64,000 bases of DNA from Thiohalocapsa marina. Its GTDB lineage: Bacteria; Pseudomonadota; Gammaproteobacteria; Chromatiales; Chromatiaceae. A model generated the notes under the pieces. That model did not search any database and was not told where the DNA came from. It saw only the letters and a program-made list of their open reading frames with translations. How positions within the stretch are numbered: the stretch's first letter is position 1; each line of letters begins with the position of its first letter. This document shows, piece after piece, positions 42,128 to 50,892 of this stretch. The DNA is taken from contig NZ_VWXX01000002.1 of NCBI RefSeq assembly GCF_008632335.1, positions 62,001 to 126,000 on the forward strand, read 5' to 3'. The position numbers and the translations under genes were made by a program.

Positions 42128-43482
42128 TGCTGGCGTTCGATGCCCTGTTCCGCGGAGGCGATCTGCGACGCAAACTGATCCGGGGCGGGATCGGCAGCGC
42201 GGTGGTTCAAGCAGGCAATCGGCTGCTGATGCTGTTGCTCGGCATTTTGCTGGCCAGGGGGCTGGGGGCTGAGGGTTACGGCATCTATGCCTATACCTTC
42301 GCGACCATGAGTCTGCTGATGGTGGCCGCCGAGGCGGGCACGCCGACGCTTCTGATGCGGGAGGTGGCGGCGGCCCACGGCCGAGACGACTGGTCGACGT
42401 TGCGCAGTTCCTTGCAGACCGGCGCCCTGTTTGTCGTGATGTCGTCCGCGTGCGTGACATCGGCCGGGCTGGTGATGCTGTGGGCGTTCGCCGGCACGGT
42501 TGGCCAGGCGGCGTTCTACAGCATGCTGCTGATGTTGTTCGTGCTGCCGCTCACTGCGGTTGCCAAGACGTTTGCGGCGGCCGTGCATGGTCTGCAGCAT
42601 GTCGTGGCTGCCCAGGCAGTCGAGATGTTGTTGCGACCGCTGGCGGTAATCATTATTGCCGGTTGGCTGTTTTACCAATACCCCTCGTTGCGCCAGCCAC
42701 AATTTGCCCTTGCCGCCCAGCTCGCGGCATCCGTTGTGGTCTTGGCCATGGCCGGTCTGCTGCTGTGGCGGGTGCTGCCCGCCAGCTGCAGAGGCGCGGC
42801 GCCCGCCGGCCGCGGACGGCGGTGGTTCCGGGCGGCAGTGCCCTTTGCGGTGATCGGTGCTGCCGGGGTCCTGAACAATCAGACCGATCTTCTGATGCTG
42901 GGCTGGTTCCGCGAGGCCAATGAGGTGGGTATCTATCGGGTTGCCATGCAGGGTGCCATCCTCGTGGCCTTTACCCAACAGGCTGCTGGTGCCGTAGTGG
43001 CGCCGCAATTCGCGCGCCTGTTTGCGCAGGCGGACCGGGATCGGCTGCAACGCCTGCTGACCCTGGCTGCGCGACTGGTAACACTGACGGCGTTGCCGCT
43101 CGCCCTGCTGTTCATCGTCGCCGGCGACGATATCAGCGCCTGGGTCTTTGGAGCGGAATTCGCCGACAGCCATCTGCCGCTCGCCATCCTGGCGTCGGGG
43201 CAGCTCATCGCCGCCGGCTTCGGGCTGGTCGGCCCATTGCTGACCATGACGGGACGGGAACGGTTTGTCGCTCGCACCTTGTGGCAGACTGCGCTGCTCA
43301 ATGTGGCTCTGAACCTGGTCTTGATCCCCCTGTACGGCTCGGCGGGCGCGTCCATTGCATCGGCGGTCAGCCTTGTGGCGTGGAATTACATGCTGGGCCA
43401 TCATGCGTGGACCCGGCTCGGCCTCCGTGCTGGAGCCTTCGGCAGGAGTCGCCCTGGTGTTGTTATCGGGTCGGAAAAATGA
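42127..43482 (+). CDS. Wzx-like lipid-linked oligosaccharide flippase
   Basis: 451 residues with about 12-14 hydrophobic segments, starting with the MATE/MOP-type IRGGIGSAVVQAGNRLLMLLLGILLARGLGAEGYGIYAYTF pattern typical of polysaccharide transporters. Later features include GVLNNQTDLLMLGWF and LLTMTGRERFVARTLWQTALLNVALNLVLIPLYGSAGASIASAVSL, also characteristic. It flips undecaprenyl-linked repeat units. A Wzx flippase in a cluster that also has Wzm/Wzt suggests two export routes. The start codon overlaps the epimerase stop and the stop overlaps the next start, so translation is coupled. No Wzy polymerase was recognised. Confidence 0.85.
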   Translation: MLAFDALFRGGDLRRKLIRGGIGSAVVQAGNRLLMLLLGILLARGLGAEGYGIYAYTFATMSLLMVAAEAGTPTLLMREVAAAHGRDDWSTLRSSLQTGALFVVMSSACVTSAGLVMLWAFAGTVGQAAFYSMLLMLFVLPLTAVAKTFAAAVHGLQHVVAAQAVEMLLRPLAVIIIAGWLFYQYPSLRQPQFALAAQLAASVVVLAMAGLLLWRVLPASCRGAAPAGRGRRWFRAAVPFAVIGAAGVLNNQTDLLMLGWFREANEVGIYRVAMQGAILVAFTQQAAGAVVAPQFARLFAQADRDRLQRLLTLAARLVTLTALPLALLFIVAGDDISAWVFGAEFADSHLPLAILASGQLIAAGFGLVGPLLTMTGRERFVARTLWQTALLNVALNLVLIPLYGSAGASIASAVSLVAWNYMLGHHAWTRLGLRAGAFGRSRPGVVIGSEK

Positions 43483-44432
43483 CGAGCAGTAATTCCAGCA
43501 GTAAAAATCGCGTTGCCGTGAAATCACTTGAATACCCTGTCGTGCTTGGCGCGCTCAGGCTCCTTGCAAGACGACTCTACCCATTGCGCGGTACCGGCCT
43601 GCCGCGGATTGCCGAATATATTCGCATCAAGGTCGCCGGCTCCGCGGCACGTGGAGCCTGGCCGCATGATGTCTGGATCGACGATTTTTGCGGACACCTC
43701 CGATTCCGTTGCGATCTGTCCGAGCACATGGGCAGCCAGATCTTTTTTCGCGGCGCTTACTCGCGGGGACAGTTGTCCATACTGCGGCAATTGCTCAAGC
43801 CGGACTCCGTGTTTGTCGACGCGGGCGCAAACCAGGGCGAATTCACGGTTTGTGCTGCCAGCCTGACGCCGCTTGGCACCGTCCATGCATTCGAGCCCAT
43901 GCCGGACCTGGTGCGCCGTCTGCGGGAGAATGTCGAGGCCAATGGCCTGGCGAATGTGCAGGTACATTGCTGCGGTTTGTCGGACGGTGAACGTTGCGAG
44001 GTGCCGATTTATGCCAGTGCCGCCGTCTATGTGGATGGCACCAGAAATGCTGGTCTGCCAACGATCTTTCCGTCGGACGAGCGAGATGCCGAAGTCGGGC
44101 ACATCCACTTGGTCGACCTGGATCGCGTGCTGGGACAATCCGGTGTCGATGTGATGAAGATCGACGTGGAGGGGGCTGAACTTGCCGTCTTGAAGGGGGC
44201 GGCGGGCGTGATTGAAAACGCGCATCCCTACATCCTGTTCGAGGCGAATGCCGAGACGGCCCGCGCGGCGGGGTATGCGATCGAAGAGCTGTTTTCCTGG
44301 CTTGAGGCGCGTGACTACCGGCTTCGTCTGATCCTGCCCGACGGGGGGCTGATGGCGATCCAGCGGGACGCGCGGTTCGGCAATGTGCTGGCGGTGCCGA
44401 AAAGCCGGGCCGGTGAGGCCTTGGTGGCGTGA
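43479..44432 (+). CDS. FkbM-family methyltransferase
   Basis: 317 residues. Core FVDAGANQGEFTVCAASLTPLGTVHAFEPMPDLVRRLRENVEANGLANVQVHCCGLSDG and VDVMKIDVEGAELAVLKGA are the FkbM hallmarks. It probably O-methylates a sugar of the glycan. It overlaps the flippase gene by 4 bases (ATGA) and the following GT4 by 4 bases (GTGA), so it belongs to a tightly coupled run from 41.1 to 47.8 kb. Confidence 0.88.
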   Translation: MTSSNSSSKNRVAVKSLEYPVVLGALRLLARRLYPLRGTGLPRIAEYIRIKVAGSAARGAWPHDVWIDDFCGHLRFRCDLSEHMGSQIFFRGAYSRGQLSILRQLLKPDSVFVDAGANQGEFTVCAASLTPLGTVHAFEPMPDLVRRLRENVEANGLANVQVHCCGLSDGERCEVPIYASAAVYVDGTRNAGLPTIFPSDERDAEVGHIHLVDLDRVLGQSGVDVMKIDVEGAELAVLKGAAGVIENAHPYILFEANAETARAAGYAIEELFSWLEARDYRLRLILPDGGLMAIQRDARFGNVLAVPKSRAGEALVA

Positions 44433-45559
44433 AGCTCTGTCTGGTCATCAACTCGTTGGGTGCAGGCGGTGCGGAACGGGTTGCCGTCACCCTCGCAGGT
44501 TACTGGGCCGAGCGGGGCTGGCAGGTTACGCTCGTGACCTTGTCCGACGACCGGGGCGACTTCTACGGCACGGGTGATCATGTCAAGCGCGTGGCGCTGG
44601 GTCTTTTTCATGACAGTGCGAATCCGCTCATGGGCCTGCTGAACAATCTGCGTCGGATCCGTGCGCTTCGTCGTGTGCTTGTTGCCGAGCAAGCGGATGT
44701 CACTCTTGGATTCATGCCCGTCTGTAATATTCTCAGTGGCCTGGCGGTCATTGGTACGGGCCTGGCCGTAGCGGGTTCGGAGCATGTGCACCCGCCAACC
44801 AGGCCGCTGACGTCTTACTGGGCCGGTCTGCGGCGGCTCGTCTATCCCCGCCTTGCCTTTGTGTCGGCGCCGACGCAACAAAGCGCTGACTGGTTGAAGC
44901 GCCATGCTGGTGTCAGGCGTGCGGCGATCATCCCCAATCCGGTCGCCTATCCGCTGGTGGCGCATGGCCCGGTCGTGGCACCGGAACGCGTCCTGCGGCA
45001 ATGTCCAGGGCAGCGCACGCTGCTTGCCGTCGGCAGATTGGTCCATGAGAAGGGGTTCGATATCCTGATCGATGCGTTCGCCGCATTGGCCTCGAAACAT
45101 CCCGCCTGGAGACTCGTCATCCTAGGCGAGGGAGCGCTGCGGGCGCAGTTAGGGCAGCAGATCGCGGCGCTGGACATCGCCGACCGGGTCTGTCTGCCCG
45201 GGGCTGTGGGCAATGTCGGCGATTGGTACCGGGCCGCGGATGCCTATGCCATGAGTTCCAGGCTCGAGGGCTTCGGCAACACGCTGGCCGAGGCATTGGC
45301 CTACGGTCTTCCGGCGGTTGCCCTGGATTGCGATGCCGGCCCGCGGGAGATTCTCCGGCAGGGGCAGGACGGGCTGCTTGTGCCGATGCATGATCGGCAG
45401 GCGCTTGTGGCCTCACTGGACAGGCTGATGAGCGATCAGGCGCTTCGACTCGCGTTGGGTCGTCGCGCGGTGGAGGCACGCGAACGGTTCTCGATCGAGC
45501 GCATCGCAGCTCAGTGGGAGACGCTGTTTCGCTCCGTGCCGCGGCGTTTGGCAGGTTGA
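44429..45559 (+). CDS. Family 4 glycosyltransferase
   Basis: 376 residues. GT-B protein with N-terminal LVINSLGAGGAERVAVTLAGYWAERGWQVTLVTL and C-terminal LLAVGRLVHEKGFDILIDAFA, VILGEGALRAQL, DWYRAADAYAMSSRLEGFGNTLAEALAYGLPAVALDCDAGP, in which the Glu of EGFGNTLAEAL is the retaining catalytic signature. It is similar in design to PglJ/PglH-type transferases that act on undecaprenyl-linked sugars. GTG start overlaps the FkbM stop. Confidence 0.9.
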   Translation: MKLCLVINSLGAGGAERVAVTLAGYWAERGWQVTLVTLSDDRGDFYGTGDHVKRVALGLFHDSANPLMGLLNNLRRIRALRRVLVAEQADVTLGFMPVCNILSGLAVIGTGLAVAGSEHVHPPTRPLTSYWAGLRRLVYPRLAFVSAPTQQSADWLKRHAGVRRAAIIPNPVAYPLVAHGPVVAPERVLRQCPGQRTLLAVGRLVHEKGFDILIDAFAALASKHPAWRLVILGEGALRAQLGQQIAALDIADRVCLPGAVGNVGDWYRAADAYAMSSRLEGFGNTLAEALAYGLPAVALDCDAGPREILRQGQDGLLVPMHDRQALVASLDRLMSDQALRLALGRRAVEARERFSIERIAAQWETLFRSVPRRLAG

Positions 45560-45567
45560 GCAAGGAG

Positions 45568-46689
45568 ATGCCCCGGCGGAAACGGATCCTCTTTCTCGTC
45601 AACTCCATGTATGCAGGAGGGGCAGAGCGCGTCGCGTCGCTGCTGAGTTCGTATTGGGCCCGACTCGGACATGAGGTGATCCTGATGCCGACCTACAGCG
45701 GCCGTGGAGACTGCGTGTATCCGCTGGATGGCCGGGTCCGGCTGGACTATCTGGCGGATCATGTCGAGCCGGGCCGCTCCCTGGTGCCCGTAAGACTGAG
45801 GCGCCTGTGGGCGTTGCGGCGGGCTATCAGGGATTACTCGCCAGACGTTGTCCTGGCGTTTCTGACGCCCGTCAACGTGATTGCAGTGCTTGCAAGCCGC
45901 GGGCTGGGAAAGCGGGTTGTCCTGGCAGAGCATACCCACCCGCCGGCAAGACGCCTGGGCATTCCGTTGGCCTTGCTGCGGCGAATGACCTATCACCATG
46001 CCGAGACCGTTGTCATGCTGACGGAGTCGGGGCGGCGATGGTTGCAGTCCTGCTGTCCTCGCGCCCGGGGGAAAGTCATTCCAAACCCCGTGGCCATGCC
46101 ATTGCCCATCGGGCAGCCATCGGTGGCCCCCGCGTCCATTCTCGCGGCGAATCGACGGGTGCTGATTGCGGTTGGACGGCTGAGTCCGGAGAAGAACCTG
46201 TCCCTGCTGATCGACGCCTTTGCCAAATTGGCTGGTCGCTTCAGCGACTGGGATCTTGTGCTGCTTGGCGAGGGACCGGAGCATGCCGCACTGGAACGCC
46301 GATCCGACGCGCATGGGCTGAAGGGCCGGGTGTATTTTCCGGGACGCGCCGGCAATGTGGCCGACTGGTTTCGGCGGGCGGATCTGTTTGCGCTCAGCTC
46401 GGATTTCGAGGGGTTTCCGAACAGCCTGCTGGAGGCGATGGCGCATGGCCTGCCCGCGGTGAGCCGAGACTGCAAGACCGGCCCGCGGGAGATCATCCGG
46501 CACGGCGTGGATGGCCTGCTGGTGGAGATGAATGCCGGTTCGGCGGAACTGGCCAGAACGCTGGCGATACTCATGTCCGACTCGGACAAGCGCATCGCCA
46601 TGGGGCGTGCAGCTACGGATGTGCGTGAACGTTTTGGCCTGGCCCGGATCGCCGCCCTGTGGGATGGGGTGCTGGGCTTGAACACGTGA
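45568..46689 (+). CDS. Family 4 glycosyltransferase
   Basis: 373 residues from ATG 45568. It begins LFLVNSMYAGGAERVASLLSSYWARLGHEVILM, with LIAVGRLSPEKNLSLLIDAFAKL, LLGEGPEHAALE and DLFALSSDFEGFPNSLLEAMAHGLPAV toward the end. It closely resembles the preceding gene in the first 40 residues (GGAERV...YWA) and in the donor site (TGPREIIRHGVDGLLV versus AGPREILRQGQDGLLV), so the two are paralogues that arose by duplication. An in-frame TTG at 45556 is an alternative start. Stop overlaps the next GTG. Confidence 0.9.
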   Translation: MPRRKRILFLVNSMYAGGAERVASLLSSYWARLGHEVILMPTYSGRGDCVYPLDGRVRLDYLADHVEPGRSLVPVRLRRLWALRRAIRDYSPDVVLAFLTPVNVIAVLASRGLGKRVVLAEHTHPPARRLGIPLALLRRMTYHHAETVVMLTESGRRWLQSCCPRARGKVIPNPVAMPLPIGQPSVAPASILAANRRVLIAVGRLSPEKNLSLLIDAFAKLAGRFSDWDLVLLGEGPEHAALERRSDAHGLKGRVYFPGRAGNVADWFRRADLFALSSDFEGFPNSLLEAMAHGLPAVSRDCKTGPREIIRHGVDGLLVEMNAGSAELARTLAILMSDSDKRIAMGRAATDVRERFGLARIAALWDGVLGLNT

Positions 46690-47849
46690 GGCAACTGCAT
46701 GTCATTTCGGGCCTGGGGGCAGGCGGGGCCGAGCGGGCGTTGTTCAATCTGCTGGCCGGTGGCCTCGCGGCGCCGGGGGAGGCCATGGTGCTGTCTCTGC
46801 TCGACAGGGGTTGTTATGGCGATCGCCTCGAGGCCCTGGGTATCGAGGTGCGGACACTCGACCTGAAAAGTCCGGGCGGACTTGCTGTCGCGTTGCCGCG
46901 GACACGGCGGCTGGTCGATGCCTTCCGGCCGGACCTGATCCAGGGCTGGCTCTACCATGGCAATCTGGCGGCAACACTGGCTGCACGCGTGGCTCGCAGG
47001 CATCCGGCCTTGGTCTGGAATGTGCGCAACTGCCTGTACTCACTGTCTGACTGGAAGCTGCTGACCCAACAGATCATCCGCATCAGTCGGGCGTTGTCCG
47101 CAAATGTCGATGCGGTCATCTATAACAGCGAACTGGCTCGACAGCAGCATGAGGCATTCGGCTTTCGGACGGATGTCGGACACCTGATCCCTAATGGCTT
47201 TGATGTTGACGCGCTCCGCCCCGATGCCGCTGTTCGTCTGGCGGAACGCCTCGCCCTCGATGTGAGCGGCGAAACGGTGTTGATCGGGCATGTGGCGCGC
47301 TTTCACCCGGTGAAGGATCACGCCTCCTTTCTGCGCGCAGCGGTCCGGGTCGCCGAGGCGCGGCCCCGGATCGAGTTTCTGCTGGCGGGCATGGATGTCA
47401 GCGTCGACAACCCGGCGCTGGCCGGGCGCGTTCCCCCACGCCTGTCAGACCGGTTTCATTTTCTCGGATTGCGCAACGACATACACAGGCTAATGCAGGC
47501 GCTGGATGTGTTGTGCCAGAGTTCGTGGTCGGAGGCATTTCCCAACGTCCTGGGCGAGGCGATGGCACTGGGCATTCCCTGCGTGGCGACGGCGGTTGGC
47601 GACAGCCGGTCGATTCTGGGCGACTGCGGGGTGCTGGTGCCGCCAAGGGACAGCGACGCCTTGGCAAGGGGCATGATCAGACTTGCCGACATGGCGCCAA
47701 CCGAGCGTCGTCGTCTCGGCATGCGAGCCCGCTCCCGGGTGACCGAGCGGTTCGCGCTGCCCGCAATCGTCGCACGCTACGCCCGGCTATATCAGCGACT
47801 CATGGCGCAGGTGTCCCCGTTTGGGCGGTCTACAAGCGACAATGGATGA
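46686..47849 (+). CDS. Family 4 glycosyltransferase
   Basis: 387 residues from GTG 46686. LHVISGLGAGGAERALFNLLAGGL, LIQGWLYHGNLAATLAAR, VIYNSELARQQHEAFGF, VARFHPVKDHASFLRAAVRV and VLCQSSWSEAFPNVLGEAMALGIPCVATAVGDS define the family. GTGA overlap with the previous gene repeats the coupling seen upstream. It is the last intact gene of the coupled run; its final codons overlap a broken duplicate of another GT4 start. Confidence 0.9.
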   Translation: MRQLHVISGLGAGGAERALFNLLAGGLAAPGEAMVLSLLDRGCYGDRLEALGIEVRTLDLKSPGGLAVALPRTRRLVDAFRPDLIQGWLYHGNLAATLAARVARRHPALVWNVRNCLYSLSDWKLLTQQIIRISRALSANVDAVIYNSELARQQHEAFGFRTDVGHLIPNGFDVDALRPDAAVRLAERLALDVSGETVLIGHVARFHPVKDHASFLRAAVRVAEARPRIEFLLAGMDVSVDNPALAGRVPPRLSDRFHFLGLRNDIHRLMQALDVLCQSSWSEAFPNVLGEAMALGIPCVATAVGDSRSILGDCGVLVPPRDSDALARGMIRLADMAPTERRRLGMRARSRVTERFALPAIVARYARLYQRLMAQVSPFGRSTSDNG

Positions 47850-47962
47850 TTTTGCTGCTCTACCTCATCAGCGTGGACTGGTTCTTCGTCTCGCACTTTC
47901 TGGAGCGTGCCGAGGCGGCGCGGCGGGCGGTCGAGCCGGATTCATCCGGTGCCTGCACCTAG
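47846..47962 (+). pseudogene. Fragment of a GT4 5' end, duplicate of the start of the 48954 gene
   Basis: A 38-codon frame whose residues 4-26 (LLYLISVDWFFVSHFLERAE) match LLYLITVDWFFVSHFLERAE of the gene at 48954. DNA 47854-47930 matches 48992-49068 nearly base for base and then diverges into a stop. The toxin-antitoxin pair lies between the two copies. It is a remnant of the glycosyltransferase gene interrupted at this place. Confidence 0.85.
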
Positions 47963-48027
47963 CGTCATTTCGTAGCCTGGAGAGGTGCTATGCTGGCAGT
48001 TAGAAGGGGGCAGCAGGATATTCGCTG

Positions 48028-48285
48028 ATGATGCCACACACGATTGAAATCGTTTGTCCACCGGAGCTCATGCTCAGTCTGAACATGAACACGCAGGAAC
48101 TTGCGCAGCGCGTGCAGCGGGATGCCGCCATCGCGCTGTTTCGGGAGGGGCGTCTGTCCTCAGGCCTGGCGTCCCAATGGCTCGGGATGTCTCGTGTGCA
48201 TTTTCTGCTGATGGCGATGGAGGCGGGCGCTGAGTTGCTGGAAGACACCGACGAGGACTTTCGTCGCGAGACAGCCTTGTTGTGA
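48028..48285 (+). CDS. UPF0175-family antitoxin-like protein
   Basis: 85 residues. The N-terminal beta segment HTIEIVCPPELMLSL is followed by ELAQRVQRDAAIALFREGRLSSGLASQWLGMSRVHFLLMAMEAG, the UPF0175 pattern with a helix-turn-helix-like core. Such proteins are usually paired with DUF3368 PIN-type toxins, as here. Its stop overlaps the toxin start (TGATG). It probably binds DNA and represses the pair. A weak -10-like tatgct lies 34 bases upstream of the ATG. Confidence 0.82.
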   Translation: MMPHTIEIVCPPELMLSLNMNTQELAQRVQRDAAIALFREGRLSSGLASQWLGMSRVHFLLMAMEAGAELLEDTDEDFRRETALL

Positions 48286-48773
48286 TGGTGTTCTGCAATA
48301 CGACACCGTTCATCGCGCTTGCCAGCATCGACCGCCTCGAGTTGCTGCATCAAGTTCTGGGCACAATTTCCGTCGCGGAATCCGTGGTGGAAGAATGTGA
48401 ACAAGGTGGACCAATCGCCGTGCCCGGTCTACGAAGCTTGCCGTGGGTCACCGTATATTCCGACTTGCCGCCCAAGGACTGGTCGGCGGTGCTGGATCTG
48501 GATCGCGGCGAACAGCAGACCTTGTTGCTTGCCCGCCATCACGGAAGCGATCTGGTGGTCATCGATGAGCGTCGGGCGCGGAGTCTGGCCGAGTATCTCG
48601 GCCTCCGTGTCACAGGAACCCTCGGCACTCTGGCCAAGGCCAAAGCCTGTGGTTTGATTCCCTCCTTTCGAGAGGCGGCCACGGCGATGCGTGACCAAGG
48701 TATGTACTACAGTCAGGGACTGATCGATCGACTGGCGCACCGGCTTGGTGAAGCAGGCGGGTTCTCATCATGA
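48285..48773 (+). CDS. DUF3368 PIN-like toxin
   Basis: 162 residues. VFCNTTPFIALASIDRLELLHQVLGTISVAESVVEECE carries the first acidic/Thr positions, and LDRGEQQTLLLARHHGSDLVVIDERRARSLAEYLGLRVTGTLGTLAKAKACGLI matches the DUF3368 core with D-E-x-x-A-R. The usual first Asp is replaced by Asn (C-N-T-T-P), as in other members. It is predicted to be an RNA-cleaving toxin paired with the preceding antitoxin. GTG 48282 is an alternative start. Confidence 0.82.
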   Translation: MVFCNTTPFIALASIDRLELLHQVLGTISVAESVVEECEQGGPIAVPGLRSLPWVTVYSDLPPKDWSAVLDLDRGEQQTLLLARHHGSDLVVIDERRARSLAEYLGLRVTGTLGTLAKAKACGLIPSFREAATAMRDQGMYYSQGLIDRLAHRLGEAGGFSS

Positions 48774-48953
48774 GCTGCCGTCACGGCCATCTCTTGATGT
48801 GCCATGTGTTTCGGCATCACGGCTTCATGTCGCGACTAAACACGCGCACTTTGCTGCTGGACGAGGAATTCCCGCCCGCACGTCCAGATTGAACCAAGGA
48901 GCGGGCAGGTTTTGACCTGGCCTGCGCGCGACAAGTTCGAGCCTAATGAACTG

Positions 48954-50111
48954 ATGGCCGAAATAAGGCAACCCACTGCGGATCCTCCGCGGCTGCTCTA
49001 CCTGATTACCGTGGACTGGTTCTTCGTCTCGCACTTTCTGGAGCGTGCGGAGGCGGCGCGGCAGGCGGGTTATGAAGTTGTGGTGATGGCGCGTCTGGGG
49101 GCCGAGGCGGAGCGCCTGCGGGCCGCTGGTCTGCGCGTGGTGGACTGGCCGGTGGCGCGATCGGGCGTGAATCCGCTGCGCGAGCTGCGCTCGCTGTGGC
49201 GGGTGGTGCGCGCCTATCGCCGGTTGCGGCCGACACTGGTGCATCATGTGGCGCTGAAGCCGATCCTCTATGGCTCCATCGCCGCGCGGCTGTGCGGTAT
49301 CCGGCGGGTGCTGAACGCCCCGGTGGGCATGGGCTTCGTGTTCGCGTCCGGCCGGCCCCTGGCGCGGCTGATGCGGCCGCTGATGGGGGTGGCGTTGCGG
49401 GCGTTGCTGAATCCGCCGGGCAGCCGGGTGGTGTTCGAGAACCGCGATGATCTGGCCGCTGCCGAGCGCAAGCGGCTGGTGCGCCCGGACGCTGCGGTGC
49501 TGATCCGCGGTGCCGGTATCGACCTGTCCCGCGCGCCCGTGCTGCCGGAACCCTCGGGCCGGCCGCGGGTGTTGCTGGTGGCGCGGATGCTCTGGGACAA
49601 GGGGGTGGGCGAACTGGTGGCCGCGGCACGGCAGCTGAAGGCCGCCGGCGTGGACGCCGAGTTCGTGCTGGTGGGGGCGCCGGATGCGGAGAATCGCGCC
49701 TGCATCCCCGAGCAGCAGTTGCGCGACTGGCAGTCAGAGGGGCTGGTGACCTGGCTGGGCCACCGCGATGACGTGATGACCTTGCTGGCCGGGGCCGCCA
49801 TCGTCACCTTGCCGTCCTACCGCGAGGGGCTGCCCAAATCGCTGCTCGAGGCCCTGGCCGCCGCCCGGCCGGTGGTGGCGACCGACGTGCCCGGTTGTCG
49901 CGAGGTGGTCATCGACGGTGAGACCGGCTTTCTGGTGCCGCCGCGTGACCCGGTCAGGCTGGCGGAGGCGCTGGCTGCACTACTGGGGTCCGCTGAACTG
50001 CGACAGCGGTTCGGCGCCGCCGGTCGCCGACTGGCGGAACAGGCGTTTTCATCGCAGCAGGTGTGCCGGGAGACGATGCGCGTCTACTCGCGCTTGCTGG
50101 AAGAGGGTTAG
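48954..50111 (+). CDS. Family 4 glycosyltransferase
   Basis: 385 residues from ATG 48954. LLYLITVDWFFVSHFLERAEAARQAGYEVVVMAR, VHHVALKPILYGSIAARLCGIRRVLNAPVGMGFVFAS, LLVARMLWDKGVGELVAAARQL, VTLPSYREGLPKSLLEALAAARPVVATDVPGCREV resemble WbpZ/PglA-type transferases that act early in repeat-unit assembly. Its 5' end is present twice, the other copy being the fragment at 47846. No ribosome site is strong, consistent with disruption upstream. It is the last gene of the glycan cluster. Confidence 0.88.
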   Translation: MAEIRQPTADPPRLLYLITVDWFFVSHFLERAEAARQAGYEVVVMARLGAEAERLRAAGLRVVDWPVARSGVNPLRELRSLWRVVRAYRRLRPTLVHHVALKPILYGSIAARLCGIRRVLNAPVGMGFVFASGRPLARLMRPLMGVALRALLNPPGSRVVFENRDDLAAAERKRLVRPDAAVLIRGAGIDLSRAPVLPEPSGRPRVLLVARMLWDKGVGELVAAARQLKAAGVDAEFVLVGAPDAENRACIPEQQLRDWQSEGLVTWLGHRDDVMTLLAGAAIVTLPSYREGLPKSLLEALAAARPVVATDVPGCREVVIDGETGFLVPPRDPVRLAEALAALLGSAELRQRFGAAGRRLAEQAFSSQQVCRETMRVYSRLLEEG

Positions 50112-50199
50112 GCGCGGCACGTCATCGTCAACTGCCGCAGCCTAGCGCAGGGTGCCGCGGCATATTGCGAAACAGCCATGTCTTGTCTACTCTCAGCTA

Positions 50200-50495
50200 A
50201 TGAGCGAGGCAAATTTCGAATGGGACGAGGCCAAGAGCCTGAAGAACCGGGAGAAACATGGTGTCTCGTTCTATGAGGCCCAACACGCATTTCTTGATCC
50301 CAGCCGTGTCATCGCCGAGGATCTCTCGCATAGTCAGAGGAGGAGAAAAGGGATTTCTGCCTTGGCCGAGACGCGTCGGGGGATGGAATCCTGACTGTCC
50401 GGTTCACCTATCGCTCAAATCGTATCCGTATTTTCGGCGCGGGTTACTGGCGAAAAGGTAAAAAGCCTTATGAGCACGCAAATTCAATACACTGA
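50200..50495 (+). pseudogene. brnT: Frameshifted BrnT-type toxin
   Basis: The first frame (ATG 50200) gives FEWDEAKSLKNREKHGVSFYEAQHAFLDPSRVIAEDLSHS, the BrnT N-terminus. It then runs out of family sequence near 50335 (agtcagagg). Another frame carries on KRDFCLGRDASGDGILTVRFTYRSNRIRIFGAGYWRKGK and stops at 50495 inside brnA, exactly as an intact brnT would. One base appears to be missing, so no full-length toxin is made. The partner antitoxin downstream is intact. Confidence 0.85.
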
Positions 50496-50715
50496 TGAGC
50501 CGCTTGGTGACATGAAGGTGGTGACTGATTTCCTTCCGTCGCCGGAAGAGTTGGCGCTGAAAAACCAGCAAACGAAGATCACCATTTCACTCAGTTCGGA
50601 AAGCCTGGCGTATTTCAAGGAAATGGCGAGTAAGCATCACACGCAGTATCAAAAGATGATTCGCGAGTTGTTGGATGCATACGTCGCCCAACAGCGGAAT
50701 ATCCGCAAGTCATAG
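50470..50715 (+). CDS. brnA: BrnA-type antitoxin
   Basis: 81 residues. MKVVTDFLPSPEELALKNQQTKITISLSSESLAYFKEMASKHHTQYQKMIRELLDAYVAQQ fits the BrnA/CopG-like antitoxin with a C-terminal ribbon-helix-helix (TKITISL...ESLAYFKEMA...YQKMIRELL). The ATG lies inside the end of the frameshifted brnT, the usual overlap for this pair. It may remain as an orphan DNA-binding repressor. The 177 bases after it hold a short open frame (50803-50899) of no known family. Confidence 0.85.
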   Translation: MSTQIQYTDEPLGDMKVVTDFLPSPEELALKNQQTKITISLSSESLAYFKEMASKHHTQYQKMIRELLDAYVAQQRNIRKS

Positions 50716-50892
50716 TAGGGCCGAACGATGCAGGGATCTGCTCGGCGTGCTGCCGCGTCATCGTGCGAGAGCCGCCAGAATCCGCATTCGATCCCCCGGC
50801 ATCATGGAGGATATTGCCCGAACAGTTCATGCCATCGTGCAGACACCGGCCGGCGTTATTCGTCTCCGCCTCGGCAAGAGACTACCTGGTGC

